Below, piece after piece: positions 22,230-35,939 of a stretch of 64,000 nt of DNA. The first letter of the stretch is position 1, and every line of letters starts with the position of its first letter. This DNA is from Echinostoma caproni. Lineage: Eukaryota; Platyhelminthes; Trematoda; Plagiorchiida; Echinostomatidae. The DNA lies in the NCBI GenBank assembly GCA_900618425.1, contig UZAN01040225.1, forward strand, positions 1-64,000. The letters are read 5' to 3'. Under the pieces are notes generated by a model. The model searched no databases, was not told where the DNA came from, and saw only the letters and a program-made list of their open reading frames with translations. The position numbers and the translations under genes were made by a program.

Positions 22230-25200
22230 ACTATATGTATGCCCATAACTTCTCAAAGAGTATTACGCATGAGTTTTCTGAAACATTATAAGCCTAGACC
22301 TCCACGAAGACCGATGACCTGCTTGATGTTGTGTAGATTAAAACATTTCCTACTTTATAAAGGTACTTTTAAAACTTCAAATCTGCGATTGCGGAGAATT
22401 TAGGAGCCAACATTTCATTACTTCGTCATTTTACTGCAACCTGAACACCTACTGCATAAGCGAGTAGAATAGTTCTTGTAAAGTTCTCCTTGAAGTTTAC
22501 AAAATCGGTGAACACAAAGGGAAGAAAGATTACAGAATATTCCAAAGTGTATTAAACACACGGGCAATTGACAAGTATTCCCAACTATATCTGATACGGG
22601 AGAAAAAGTAGATCAGCGACATGTAAACGACCGGATCCATTATCGCTTTGGAAGCAAAAAATATTGTGGGGTGTTTTCCCCACTGTAGTCCATTAGGCAA
22701 CTACTGTATAATGGTTACAAAATACACCGTGGGGCTACATCCTTCGTGGTATAATATAATCTCTGTCAAATAGCGATGAGTGACTATTAATTGGATGTGT
22801 TACGCAATTTCGGAGTAATATATCGTACACGTTTTAGTGATATTAGATGTATCTACCTAAAGTCGGTGTAATGGCCAAAAAATGTACCAGTTAGTATTGA
22901 ATTAGAAGCGTATAGTTTCACAAGCGGCTATCTATGAAAATTAAAAATAGGTAGTAGAGAAAATTAAGTTATATTGCGCGAAACATTTGTATAGATGGCA
23001 ACAAGATTAGTGAACGTGCAACAAAATGCCTGATTCGGAGTCCGTGAAAAACCCGAGACAGAAGACGTGGCTAATAAACTGTATCAGTTCAAATTCCTTT
23101 CAGAGTTTAATACCCTTTGACTTTATGGGTCACTCAATAATTCACCTCACATCACACAAAGATTTACATAGTCAGGCCCATGAATATATTAGTGTGCTTC
23201 ATTTGCTCGGTAAGCTAACTAGAATTGGAATGATTGCATATTCCGCTCGATTCAATAGAGGGGCAGTGACACTTCGCTACTATTTTATCCTTATTCACAA
23301 TCTAAAACCCAATGGTTATTAATCATTAATTTCAATGAAAATGTGTTGACAAAACAGAATTTTTACCACAACAAATTATTTTCCCCATCATGGGCTTCAT
23401 ACACCACACTTTGTTTTATAACGGGTACAATAGACATCCTGTGTTTGTACTTTGGCATAGCAACTGACTATCGTGGTGAGTGAGTTATTGAGACTGCTGC
23501 GAGCTATGGTCATGCTCACGTCTCTCATAATGACCTTGAAAGAACAGTGATGGTTCCATGGAACCGGTTTATTAATAAAGATAATTTCGAAAATAATGCC
23601 GTTCGAGAGATTAATGTCAGTACGCATAAGATAGCCAGACCATTACAGCTAGAGCGAAACGAAACGAAAGGTGAGCGCAGATTGTCTCGAACGGCCGAAG
23701 GTCATGAAACGGAGATGGAAACATTGCTCGAGTTTAATATTTAGGTGCGAATGGTACAAAGAACGCCCAAAACGGTTGCCTGGGTGAAGTATAAGAAATT
23801 GAGAAGGCGCATAGCTCTAACAAATTTACGAACAGAAAGAATTCTATTGCGAACTGAAATTGAAGTAAATTGGACAAAACGAACGGAGGTTGTCCTGCAC
23901 TAGCGATGAAACGAAACGAGATTTCAACTCCCTTGACGTGTGAAATTACTATTGATATGATCTATGAATAGGGCGGCACTTGCTTAGGTGGAATAGTAGT
24001 GGGAAATCCGTGAAAAAATGGGGTGCTTTGTTAAGCAACGGCCCAATCGAACCCGCTAGATTGCGTCGGGCTCAGGATTGTGATGCCCATATATGTGCAC
24101 TAACGTGGCATCTTATGCTAGCACTGACATCAAATGCTAACCCTAAGGTCATTTTCCAGGTTGATATTACCGTAGTTCAGTTTTCGTATCGAACAACATG
24201 CTGGTTATTAATCACACGAGATTCATGAATAGAATGAATCTCACTGAAAAACGTGGGCATCGTGCTCATGATTGTTCCAAAAATAACTGTTCATTTAATA
24301 TCAGTTCACGCTTTTTTTAAAGAAACCGCTGGCCACAGATAACTCACAAATGTCAGTGCCTACTTCTGTAGATCAGTGTGTGGAATGACTAGATTTTAGG
24401 ATCAGTTGTACTGATTTATAGCTACAACTTTTTTTCTCTAATAGATAAGTACTGGTTAGAAGTAGACAAGTATAGATGAACCAATAAACGTCAACCACTG
24501 TGCTTGCTACTAAATGTCTGATGCTCTATTTGCTCGATTTTCTAGCGTGATTGGTTGCCACACTGCTGTGGTGCTATATTGCTCAAGTTTTTCATCCCAC
24601 CGAAACGCAGCGTTCGACCATGTTCCCATACTATCTGGTAGGCAAGTTCATTGTATGATATATAATTCGTCACTTGTTCCGACTACAATGGAAATTTCGA
24701 TTTAGGAAACATTAGAACAACTCCTTCGTTCATTAACAGTTGTGCAAGATTTTATCACTAAAACTTTTTGGGCAGAATTGTTATCTAACCGGCCGCTGTT
24801 TCACTAATTTACTCGAAAATTTGTCTGTGAATATTTTCTCAATCTGACGGTTTAGCGTTTTGTTTCATCAAGTGGTTCAAGCATAAGCAGGAAAAGTCAG
24901 GTCTCGTAAATGCGCAATGACGTTTTTTCAACCAGATTTGATTTCAGGATTGTTTTCGAAACTTTTTCCCTGTTCAATTATTTTCATCACCAGCACAGAC
25001 GCGATCAATTATCTGAATAGATGAGAGCAATAGACAGCTTAAATTCGTCACACTTCCGTCTTCGATTACATGGCCAGCTACTTGAATTTTTAATAGCGCT
25101 ATCAACACGGAAGATGATTTCTTTGTATATATACTTGAATCAAATTAAGTCGGGTGCAAACAAGCTAATAAGAGCATACTAAAGTGATTTAAACATGCCG

Positions 25201-28200
25201 ATGTTTAAGACGAACTTAGGTTTGTTCACCAGTTTTAAAGAGTACCAAAATAAATCTGCTAACCTGTATGCTTTTCGAACAGAATCACGCCATTTTCTAG
25301 ACAGAGCGACCTTGACAATAATAACTTTATTTCTGTCAATTAATATGATAATATTCGTCTATCCTATAACGACGAAGTGATAAACGATTTCGATGGCTCC
25401 CTAAACAAGTACTACTTTTAATAACAGCATTGCGATTTTAATCCTACGACAAAAAGCAAAACTTATCCCACTGAAACATAGCGTTCATATAGTAAAGTTA
25501 GCGATCACTCTACATAGAAATTATAAACTACTCGAGGACGAAGAATTAAAAGCTAGTCCTCATGTCAAATTGTTTATAGCGACCTGTCCGCTTCCCCTTG
25601 AACCCTCGTTGGAGCCATTTCAATTCGTTCTATTACGTACTTTGTATTCCGTGCACATGCATTACCGATAATGAAACGAAGCATGGGCCGATTTACAGTG
25701 ATTGGTCACCTTACCCTTTTTAATACCCTGTTCCCTTTGATTTTCCTCATTCTTTGGCCTGACCATGCTCAGAGAGTGTTTTAACTAGATATTGCGTTCC
25801 GTTGTCGAATTTCTCATAATTTCTATATATTGTTTGTTTGTTTGTGCCTCAGTCCACGTAGATTGATGAAGTCGTACTTTTTCCATGGACTTGGAGGTTC
25901 GTTTGGGACGCGTCACTCCATCACCAGATATCAATCCGTTACCTTAGAATCCCCCAATAACAGGTATTCTCAAATCCAAAAAAAGAAATAGCCCCCAGAC
26001 GAGCCTTATGCAAACGTCTTCATTTTGTCGAATTTATTGTCCTTCCACCAGCACTATAGAAACCTTTTAATCAAGCTCACAATGGCATTAGTTTTACATC
26101 CGAAACTCAGAAATGGTGTCATTTTGATTTTCCTCGTGTGAAGCTTAACACGAGGCATATGTAGAGACATAAACCAACTTGGAACGACCAGTATATGGAT
26201 TTTCTGAGCGTCGTCTTCATCAAGTAAAAGAGGTATTTTGTACACCCTCCGCTATCTGAAGCACGGTCAATCTGTTCCGATGAAGTAAGGGAGAAATTCC
26301 ATGAAATCAACATGAATTTGAAAACAACAGGTATCTTGAGGGATTCGTTGGGATAAACACTGCACAAGACTGTCGTCAATATAAGCAACATAATGGTGGA
26401 AAAACACAGTTATTCGTATGATTTGTTTTCAAAAAGTGCCATGAGCAAAGAATGTTTCAGAAAGAGCAATCTAAAGTGTTAATGCTTGTATCTAATCTTT
26501 ACTCAGAAGTAAATCTTCACTAGCTGATCCGGAAAGTAAGTTTGAGTGTAACCTCTATCATAAAACACTTACAGCAGAAATCGTGACCCTTCTCCAGCGA
26601 AGGTCGAAATAACTCTGAAAACATGACCCATTACCCTCCCTCATCCCTCTCTGGTACGTAACGGCTTCGATTTCTTACAGTTTATTGTAAAGACACAAAA
26701 ATGCGACCGCGAATGCCTAAGAACAAAATTTTCAAAACAAAATCTTTTTATCTCTAGAGAAGAATACGAAGTGAATGAGATATTTCTCAAAGAAATCACA
26801 TTTTAAATAACTAGTTTATCAACATGAGTTGTATGCCTTCCAGTGACCAAACCCATGGAAAACCATATTGTTCACAACTACTTTTGGATGCAATGTATAT
26901 GCAGTGATGATTTACTGTCGTGTAACGAAAATAAATTGAAAAGGTTCCTGGGAACTATTGAGCTCCAATCACTGGTTATGTAGACGTTAGACGGTTACAA
27001 TATTCGGATTACCTTTATTTTATGGCATTAAACAAACAGAACATTTGAGTGAATGAGTAAACAAATTATTGGATTAGCTGGTTTTCTTCAGTATTTCCCT
27101 GAGATGTTTGCTCACTTTTCGGAAAGTGTGATGATGTCATCTTCCTCCATTTGCAGTTTTTACGCAGGAATGTCGTTATAAGTTTGCTACTGGAAAGTTG
27201 GTTACCTCATGCTAATGAGAACGATACAGTGATACCCAATGTTTGTGATATCTTCCTAAGTATTCATGCAGTATATTTCCTTAACCTAGGTGATGAAGTA
27301 GTAACCACGGTGATTGTAACTGTTGTTGCCATTTTAATTTTTTACTCTTGAACCTTCATCTATGTTCTCACTTAGTGAAAGAGCCACTCCCCTGGTAGGT
27401 TTATTTAAGTAAACCATGTTAACTGTACAAACCGCTATTCGATAAATTCCGTTTGTATACTGCAATACTTTTGACCCATTTTAGTCCATGTCGTCACCTG
27501 TCTCGATAACCCTTGGTGTGGTATGAATGAACAAATCCTTTTTAGACTTGTTGAATCTAATGAATCTTGTTCACTTCTCAGCTCAACTTGATACCGTGTT
27601 TACTACGTTTCTGGTTATAACCTTTGACGTTCAAGCTGTCCATAAATAGCTCACGTGAGCATCTCTTGTTATTATATTATTTAGCTTACCACAATAGTGA
27701 TATATTGGACAAAAACATCAAATCTCCCTGTCCGGTTATGAAGAGAAACAGCTGTAACGCAAAACATTGCAGTATTAAAAAAGATGATTACTTTTCCAGA
27801 TTCATATTTTAAACCTTTACTGTCCCATTAAAACACTAGGCGAAATATTAAGGTACTCTTCCATCTCCTAACGTTTTTGGGTCTATACATATTGAAAATA
27901 TCTTTATAAATGATCGTAGGTTTTTTGCCTTTAATCACAGACTTGAATAGTGTGGTATTCTTCAATTCTAGATACATGAATTTGTTGTTGCTTGCATTAT
28001 GCCTCAGGAATGGTTAGCTGCTTTATAATGCTTGGCGGCTTGAAAGATTTTGCTGTTTGTTAATTCTCTTTCATTCTTATCAAAATCCAGTTTTATGCCC
28101 TGTAAGGATTTTTCTTACTTCATAGTTTGGTCATACTTCGATGCGTATGATCGGTCTACCAAAAGTCTTTTGTCTAATGCCGGCCATTGTTTACAGAATG

Positions 28201-31200
28201 CAATCCACAAAACTCTCTCCGATTTCTGTACCCGTTCCCGAATCACAATTCTTCAACCCCGCACCTCGGCATATTACTACATCATTATTCTGTATTTATT
28301 GCTCATCTTGGTGAACTGCATATGCATTATTGTTACCCTTTAAAACTGCATCACAGGGTTGACTAAATTATTTTTTTAGTGCTCAAGAAGAAGTATCAAA
28401 ACGACAGAAGTTATTATATTTCCAATGTGTGCTGCTCATCAGATGAAATACATTGTTGAACTCAAACGCGTTCCCTTGTATTGCTTGAGTGATTGATGTT
28501 GACCTCTCGTGAGCCAGACTTTCAAAAAGACAAATACAAACGCTACATTAAATCCTATAACGGAATATCAAAATTCAATTTTTAACTTGAAGTAATGTGA
28601 GAATGAAAAGACTACTTGAAGTCTGCGCTTGTCCAGCATGTGCTGTAAAGATATGGTGACCAAATGAATCAATCTGAGTTAGCAAAAGAACTTGGTGATA
28701 ATGCCAATCCAGTTCAACTAATGAATTTCGTGACGGAATTGATAAAGTTTAAAAGTGCTACTATCATACGGCTAGACGGATCAATGTGATCTGGTTGGTA
28801 GTTCGATCTCAACTGAGATCGTTGGGCTCCGTGTGAGCCCTATTTTGGCCACGCATTCAGGAAACCGCATCTTTGCGTTAATTTGCAGTTATGTTACGAT
28901 ATCTTCATGTGATCACCTAGGAATTATAACAATCCCAGAACCGAATAGGGTTTTCTCATAAAAAGGCTGCGTGCGATATTGTAGGTTTGTTCAATCACTG
29001 AAGTTTTGTAATCCACCTAAGAGACATGCGACCGTTATTATAATATTGTAGTCTTGATTGAAACGGAGATTATATTAACGTAATGATCACTTTGGCAAAA
29101 TGGTTTTTGCTCATCCTAGGTATTTTGCAAAATTCCGGAATATAATTGAGGAGTTTCATTTCAATCTTACTCACCATAATGTGTTATGTTAGAGAAAAAC
29201 CTGGATCATTTTTCTGTTTATTTATTATTTATTAATTCTGGGATCATTTTTACAACTTTGCTGACTTAACGCTTTGACTATCGGTCGTTTTGATTTTAGA
29301 TAAAAATTTCTACCAACATTTACCCCCAGAGAACGTAGTGTAAAACCTATGTGATTTCTTTGTTATGCAAAAATAGCGCGCGATTCTCAATATGCGTTAA
29401 CCGGACCGTCATTGTATTGATCGAATAACATTTAAATGCTACAAGCACCATTCAATTATTTGTTCCTTTCTGGGATTGGGGGCATTTGAACAGAGCTGGA
29501 AACAGCTCTCTTCCGACAGTGTGAAGCCAATTCATCAAAATACATATCATTAAACTAAGGGAATGCTGTCTGGCGGCAGAAAGATTCGTAACTGTTGGTA
29601 ACTTCATTAGATAGTCAGAGGTGAAATTCCAAATTATTACACATCGGTTCATTTTTTTAAAACAATCATGCAAGTTATTTCAATATACGGAGCACAAAAA
29701 TTGGTTCTCCCAAACTTCTTCGTCAAAGTGCACCTATTTTGAAGTTCCTACTGAAAGTTTGTCCAAGTTCTGCGTACAAATCATCGGCCGAACTAGAAAT
29801 GTGCTGAGTGGGTACAGCCAGAATAACAAAAGCCAGACGTTGAGACCAGTTTTATGCAGTGTAACTGTAAATACAGCGAATGACAACGGTAAAAATCATA
29901 ATTCACCTTGCTTTGGGGTATAAGAAGTAATAATTAGAATATTCGCATATCTATGTCCAATACCATTTTGTGTTCATATTTTGACCACACCTGCCAACTC
30001 TGATACTAATTTGTTTTTTTTATCATAATGCATCCTTTTATAGTTTACTCGGTCACACGCTTGGTAATGTGAAACAACCCCAATTCGGTCTGATGAAAAC
30101 ATCTGTTTCGCCATTCTTTGTTGTTAAATATTGAAAAAAATCGATGAATTTTCCGCTCGCGATCGTTGTTTTGTGATCCTATCTGAAAGCAAACAATTTA
30201 CTCTCCTAAGTAGGTCGCGATGGTTACAGAAACTGCACGGTAGAGTGCGTACAAACAATAATGTTTGCTGAGGATGTTCTCACAATGACTTAGGCTGCGT
30301 ATCTCATGCAAATAAACAGATCGCAAAAGTGAGTGAAATATCAAGTGCAGCAGATCAAACGTGGGAGGTAAACAATCTCTGTAGTAGAGTGAAATGCAGT
30401 GCCGGGCTACTCGAATGTCACAAAACCTAGAGGTGTGGTGTAGTTGGTTCAAACGGGCTGGATAACATCTGTGGATTGAATGCACTTACACAGCAGAAAA
30501 TAGCATCTCAGACTTCACAAATAGAACGCACAATTATTACCAGCAGAAATCAGTATAACTTGTGATATTCATTTGTGGGTTCAACTTTTTTGACCAATTC
30601 GACCTACGTCGTGCATCCGTCAAGCATTTATCAAATCACTCACTTGTCACTCAATCGTATTCACTCAGTGTTTTGGATAAAAACGGCCGTGAATAAATAA
30701 ATATGGCTTCCGGTTCAGTCGGAATATTGTGCGAAACAAACAAATTTTAAACTACATCATAAAAGTAATAGGTTTGTGTATCGCCTAAAGCACACAAACG
30801 CTATCTGACAAACAGCGTTCACTTCAAAGGAAAAGTTTGCTTCACACTAGTGAGACCGCGACACACCGAAGTACGATTTGTCATTGGTCTTTGTTATCAC
30901 AATTCCGACCTCTTACTCAGAGAAAAAAATTAAGGAAACGGTTTATCAACAAAAATTTCATTGATACCACTATAAAATATTTAAGCAAATTGTAGACCTG
31001 CAGGATACTGCAGAGAGACAATACTTTTGAAAAATATATCAGTTTACCCTTCGTAAGTAGTGATAATTAATATGTGATAATTTTGTGCACGTGTCAATAT
31101 GAAATAATCTTATTTTCTGTCATAATTGAATGAGTATCACATAAGCTGATATCCCTAGAATTTGTTCCGTGTACGTGTTGTGACGATCATTTTTGCTATT

Positions 31201-31970
31201 CACGTTGCTTTTCTGTTGTCTTTCACACATGGAGAAGATAAACAAAATGGGTTAGGATTCGATACCTTTGTAATTGCACGAACCGATGCAAAAGTTTCTA
31301 GATTTCAACATCTACATTTTCTCCTTATTCTCAAGCAGAGGTTGATTTTTTCATCAATATGTTGTTTGGCTACAGACTGTGGAAAGCAAAGAGTTGGTCT
31401 TCTACATCAGAATACAAATTAAAGGAACTGAAGTTAAACAAAGGTGGTACATTCTATCTACCTTAAACTGAATCCTTTATATCGGATGGTCAAAACGTCC
31501 TATTATGGTTTTGAGCTCAAATAAGTGTTCTTTCTTCGAAATGATTCATTCGAAAATATATCTGATTTTCGAACTATGCTTTTATAAGTCCAGTTATCTA
31601 ATCATGCTTGGCATATGTGCAACATAGAACTAAAATAAAAACGATTTTATGTAGCAACTCAATAGAAATGAAAAGTTTTGTAAACACGTGTTTTCTTTCA
31701 TTATTTAAATAATCTGCGAATTGTCTAAACAGTCCCACAGAGTACATATCACACGGAACAAGGTGTGGCAAACAAGCTCTTTTTCAGTGATTCATAACCA
31801 TGCCGAGTACGTCACAATAAGTATTACGCTGTTCATATAGAAATCAGTATTCAATCATGAAAACTCAAATATTTGTTTTGGAAAAGGGAAAATAACCTCG
31901 GGTTTTTCTGAGGCTAATTTCGTCTTAAGACCGGATGTGGAATTATCAATGATCACATAATTGTTGGGTT
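22230..31970. other. A+T-rich region, no recognisable gene
   Basis: Nearly 10 kb with no transposon protein, RNA gene or convincing exon. Open frames of 60-100 codons on both strands (for example 23026-23322, 26119-26391, 28050-28343 and 30198-30485) have random-looking translations and no supporting splice sites. TTTG repeats occur near 25830. The region is consistent with intron or intergenic sequence. Confidence 0.45.
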
Positions 31971-31989
31971 ATCCGATCTTTGGGACCAC

Positions 31990-32385
31990 TCGGAATATAC
32001 GTTGTGGGGGGTTGGCCAGGGGATCTTGAGCGACTGCACAAATTGTTTTTTGGGCACAGAGATGTGGGTTGTGTAGACGAATTCAAACCGCTTCCGCTGT
32101 GGCCAGCATGCGACATCGAACCTGCCTTGATTGTCGACCACGAACCCGATACAGGGGACGGAATGCCTCGGTCACATTCACAGTGTGATTTATTTTAACT
32201 AGGTGTCAAACCACTGCACTAGTGAGTGACTTAATTGTTCCTGTGTTTGGCCATCCTGGGTGGTATTCACGGATTTGTTCAGAGAAATGCCTGACCGTGT
32301 GGTCTATGCACGTTGTTCCACAGGAACACGTAAATGAGTACACACTAAATGAGACGGCAGAATCCGGCATTTTGTTCTTTAGTCG
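31990..32385 (-). pseudogene. PLE GIY-YIG endonuclease domain, decayed
   Basis: After the thumb, the - strand reads KMPDSAVSFSVYSFTCSCG, matching the zinc-coordinating CxCG and start of the GIY-YIG region. Next comes CIDHTVRHFSEQIREYHPGW where active copies have an R-T-R..LS.R..EH.P pattern. The final part, KKQFVQSLKIPWP, matches the ending seen in copies A and C. At least two stops interrupt it. The domain would cleave target DNA. Confidence 0.82.
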
Positions 32386-33673
32386 TTAACACACAACTGG
32401 CCGGGAAGTGAACAAAACATTGAGCTTTGCTGCGTAGAAGGTATTACTAATAGTATCGGATAGTCTCCTTTGTATTACTTCTGCTGCTTTATCCCCCTTG
32501 AACGGCAAGGCAATGTATACCGACTTCTTTCTGACCCTGGCCTTCTTCACAATATCTCCACTGCACTGAATCATCTTGCTAACCAATCGTTCTGGATAGC
32601 CATTGTGTGTGAATATAGTAGGTAGGAACTGGAGCTCTTCCATTGTGTCCTCAATACAAATTTTCCTTGCTCTATCTCCTAGGCAACGCACCACATTTCC
32701 CTTCACTTGGAGCGGTACAAAGCTGCGAAAATGAACATATTGACCCTTCCAAGTCGCCTTCCTATGTACTGATCCTTGCACCGAGCCATCCGATCTACGA
32801 CTGAAACAGACGTCTAGAAATGCCAATTTGATGTCGTTTTCCATTTCTTATGTTCAGCTGAACACCACTGAACTTGCTCAAAAGCTCATTTGTTCCTGAT
32901 GTTGTGTTGATCACGCACTGAATATCATCCACATATCGTGTATATAACACACAATCCTGAATGGAAGAGTTGAGTTGATTATTTTCGAGTTTCTCCAGGA
33001 AAACCGGCAAACAACGGTCCCAGAGGTGATTCTATAATCACACCATCCTTTTGTCGATAAATATGTTCGTTGAACTTGAATTGGATGTTTTATGTGCAAA
33101 AATAAAGCAGTTGTTTCAGGTCTTCCAAAGGAAGGTCTATCTCAACATTGTTGATTTGTACATAACTTCACAGGTATTCGATGGGTTCGCTGACAGAAAC
33201 ATTGGTGAAGAACGAGCAACGTCCAGTGAAAGCAATGTCCGACCCATCAAGTTTAAGTCACGAATGCTGTTCACAAAAGTGAATGTGTCTCGTACACTGT
33301 GTTTCGTTAATCCAATTCTTACAGGCTCTAGTAATTTAGCCAACCATTTTGCAAGTGCGTGGTGCGGTGAATAGCACATTTCCAGAATAGACCGCAAGGG
33401 TATCGCTTCCTTATGCACCTTCGGCAATCCGTACAGTCTGGGAATCGTTGTCCCAGTTGGTCGGATCCGTTCGAAAGTGGTCGCATCGATGACTCCATTT
33501 TGCTTAAAACATTTCAATATCTTCGATAACGTAACCTCTATTTGAGCGGTCTTATCCTTTTCCGTTGTCTTTGTGAATTTCGACCTGTCACTCAATATGG
33601 CTTCCATCTTTTGTATATAATCCGTTCGGTTCAGAAGCACGCTCCCCGCCCCTTTGTCCGGTTTGGATTTCAT
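32386..33673 (-). pseudogene. PLE reverse transcriptase (frameshifted)
   Basis: Motifs typical of PLE polymerases are seen: KPDKGAGSVLLNRTDYI near the N-terminus; IPRLYGLPKVHKE about 80 residues on; SPHHALAKWLAKLLEPV; LLSLDV with a catalytic Asp; FFTNVSVSEPIEYL after a frame change; a YRQKDGVIIESPLGPLFAG block at about 33000-33065; and the active-site YVDDI at about 32921-32935. The thumb frame has LAFLDVCFSRRSDGS, TWKGQYVHF, NGYPERL and PFKGD. The catalytic Asp residues survive although the frame is broken three times. Confidence 0.92.
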
Positions 33674-33744
33674 GATTTATTTGTTTTTCTACAGATGCTC
33701 CGGTTTCACCCGTTTACTTGTTTTTACTTTCACACTCTGATGTT

Positions 33745-34320
33745 GATAGCATGCATTGACTAAGGTTGATTTCTAGCTTTTTCAATTCCGTTCGACTTGG
33801 ATAGTCACGATGGACTGAACTTACTCCTAGAAAGATTTTCTCTCAACCTGCGAATTCGCCATATTTCATTTCGTAATGGACCTTTCTACATAAATGAAAA
33901 AGTAACATTTGCCTTAATTTTGTTTAGTTACTTCCATAGATACGAGAAGGTTGTCAGTCCGTTTAATGGTTTGTCTTATTGCAAGCAGCATAAAAAACTG
34001 ATTCGTGAATTTGCTTCGGTTGATCATCTAAAGATTGACCTAATTCAGTTGAACCGAGTAACCTTTATGATCATCAACTGAAAGTATTTATCGGAGCACA
34101 CCGCGGAGCGAGATTTCTAAAAAGGTTTACAAATAAGCTAGTCACAGCATACAAACAAACCGGATGGCATTGGAATCCTGACTTAAACCCTTTCTGTGAA
34201 GTAAAATCAACTGAATAAACACACCGCCTTTACATTGTTGCTTTGTACTCTAAATGCAGGGGAAACAGTCAGAGTCAAAACGTGATCATCCTTATCCATT
34301 AACAATCAAATCCGATAATT
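33745..34320. other. A+T-rich spacer
   Basis: No gene recognised. A 94-codon frame at 33797-34081 on the + strand has no known features. Confidence 0.4.
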
Positions 34321-34440
34321 ATGTGCACAGTTGATTCCGAGGAGCTAATCCATCAAGTTAGGGATCGTCTTCAACAACGGATCAAATGGACGAACTTACT
34401 GATAGAACATGAGCGGAAATGGCAAACATTGCATGCATAG
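34321..34440 (+). CDS. Small open frame of 39 codons, unknown
   Basis: ATG at 34321 to TAG at 34438-34440. The peptide is strongly amphipathic and charged (SEELIHQVRDRLQQRIKWTN, then EHERKW) and looks helical. G+C is above the flanks. It could be a terminal exon reached from the acceptor-like GTGCACAG| at 34330, a tiny gene, or chance. No family is recognised and no poly(A) signal was located at a convincing distance. Confidence 0.25.
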   Translation: MCTVDSEELIHQVRDRLQQRIKWTNLLIEHERKWQTLHA

Positions 34441-35110
34441 GGAAACCGCCACCACGCTAGACCACACACTTTAATGACGTCGGAATCAAAGTACTGTTAC
34501 ATCCCGCGCTTAGCTTGTATTATCTGATAGGCCTATTTTTAGCAAGCTCTTTGGATATCAAAATGGTTTTAAATGACTGTGATGTGAAATCATTTTTGCT
34601 TTATTTTTACACTTCTATAGAAATGTCTGATTAACGAACTTTTCAAAAACAGGGAAAGGTTTATTAAAGCAAACGAAGAACTTACCGATGAATGATTCTA
34701 ATCCACTTTATACTCAGTATTCTACACACGAAAAATACCCCAAATTTCTTGAATACCGTTGAGTTGTAGTGTGCTTGCAGTGAATAAGCTATCTTATTGT
34801 AATTATTTTGATCAATCTGAACATATTATATGCAGAAACATTTAGTTCTAACGGTGCTCCTAATTGTTTTCTTCCGAATAAACACTGAGCAATATGTTAT
34901 TTATGTACAGACTGTAAATCGTTTAAGCCGAACTCGTGCCTTCGATCAGGTGAATAATTTTCCAGTTTGGATTTTGTTTTTGTTTGGTATTTTTCCAGTA
35001 AAAATCTATGTGAACTAATAAACGGATTGATTTTTTATTTTGATGGTTTGCCATTCATATAAAGATTTCATTAGGCAAACAGATTAGAACTTTTATTCCT
35101 ACATATACAT

Positions 35111-35155
35111 ACTGAATACTACTACTGCTTCTGACTACTGACTACTACATACTGA
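35111..35155. repeat. Imperfect ACT/CTGACTA simple repeat
   Basis: Interrupted ACT triplets and CTGACTA units over about 45 bases. Confidence 0.7.
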
Positions 35156-35459
35156 CCAAACTCGTGATTATCATCACATTTGTTTATTTCAGCGCTTCGT
35201 TTTTCCAGTTTCATTCACGGGATTGTTTATGATATCGCCCCACATTAGACGCAACATATCTTTGCTTCTATTAACCACATGCCATTGAAATGTAGGATTT
35301 CGCGACTTTGATGATGGTTGCTGGTGTATCAGTCATAAAATAACAAATTCACAGTAGGAAACATAACTAGATTATACTTATTAAAATGACTCATAGACTT
35401 CATACAGGTATTTTACTTTCATGTCGTCCATATTTCGTTTGATCTTCTTCATGTTTTAG

Positions 35460-35616
35460 CACTGCTGGCAGTCAATTTTGCATGGAGTCCACCAAGTTGA
35501 TCGTCCAACGGAATCCGCCAGTTTCCTCAAACTCACGCCACACCCTAATAACTGACGACCAATGTCGAGGCAGCTTATTTATCCCCGTTTCTGATAAAGG
35601 GAGAAATTTCGATTAA
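35460..35616 (+). CDS. Candidate terminal exon in a two-strand open island, unknown protein
   Basis: The acceptor TTGATCTTCTTCATGTTTTAG| at 35459 is excellent and is followed by 51 codons to TAA at 35614-35616. Residues include ESTKLIVQRNPPVSSNSRHT and CRGSLFIPVSDKGRNFD. G+C is about 47 percent. The opposite strand over the same bases is also open for about 50 codons (RHWSSVIRVWREFEETGGF), so the coding strand is undecided. No family is recognised with confidence. Confidence 0.25.
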
Positions 35617-35706
35617 ATTAACATCCCAGCTGCTGCGCGTGGCCTAAGCGGCACTTTGAATTGAGCCATCATTTTGTAGATAAACGTGTGATGGAAAAAC
35701 GGCTAA

Positions 35707-35937
35707 TCAGCCCGGACTGTCCTCCAGGTTAGTTTTGTGCAACTCTTCTCTGCTGCGATCAAATACAAACATCGTCTTGCTTTGATATAATTGGTATTTT
35801 TCCTTCTCGATTTTTGTCTTGATGGCAAAATTTCGTTGGATATGCAACGAATTCAACCTATGTTCATATCGAGGCACTACCACAATCCACTGAGTCATCG
35901 GATTTATCCACCCCTCGGATAGTTTGCCTCTAGACTT
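35707..35937 (-). CDS. Candidate open frame of 76 codons, unknown protein
   Basis: On the - strand a frame is open between a TAA at about 35938 and the TGA at 35707-35709. It reads KLSEGWINPMTQWIVVVPRY, then a Lys/Glu-rich part KTKIEKEKYQLYQSK, then FDRSREELHKTNLED. The composition is protein-like. The internal ATG would give 63 codons. It lies 90 bases from the candidate + exon at 35460-35616 and may belong with the - strand open frame there. An AG at about 35930 could serve as acceptor. No family is recognised. Confidence 0.25.
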   Translation of the reverse strand, partial: KSRGKLSEGWINPMTQWIVVVPRYEHRLNSLHIQRNFAIKTKIEKEKYQLYQSKTMFVFDRSREELHKTNLEDSPG

Positions 35938-35939
35938 CA

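Larger units (their letters stand above)
31980..33740 (-). mobile_element. Penelope-like element copy B (reverse transcriptase plus GIY-YIG), degenerate
   Basis: The longest PLE copy, on the - strand. In order it carries the N-terminal polymerase region (33673-33137), the palm (33215-32795), the thumb (32844-32386) and a decayed GIY-YIG endonuclease (32385-31990). PLEs are retroelements whose reverse transcriptase is related to telomerase, and most carry a C-terminal GIY-YIG nuclease. The coding region is spread over at least three frames with several stops, so it is a fossil. Upstream of 33673 the frame is interrupted by TAA and TAG, and the true 5' end is not visible. No flanking terminal repeats were identified. 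Confidence 0.92.

Noticed and set aside
28405..28445. Minus-strand CTGATGA...GGAAA, another hammerhead-like pair of boxes
   Set aside because: No complementary helix II between the boxes.
32911..33099. Minus-strand 62-codon open frame
   Set aside because: It is an out-of-frame shadow of the PLE palm domain; the motif-bearing frames explain this sequence.
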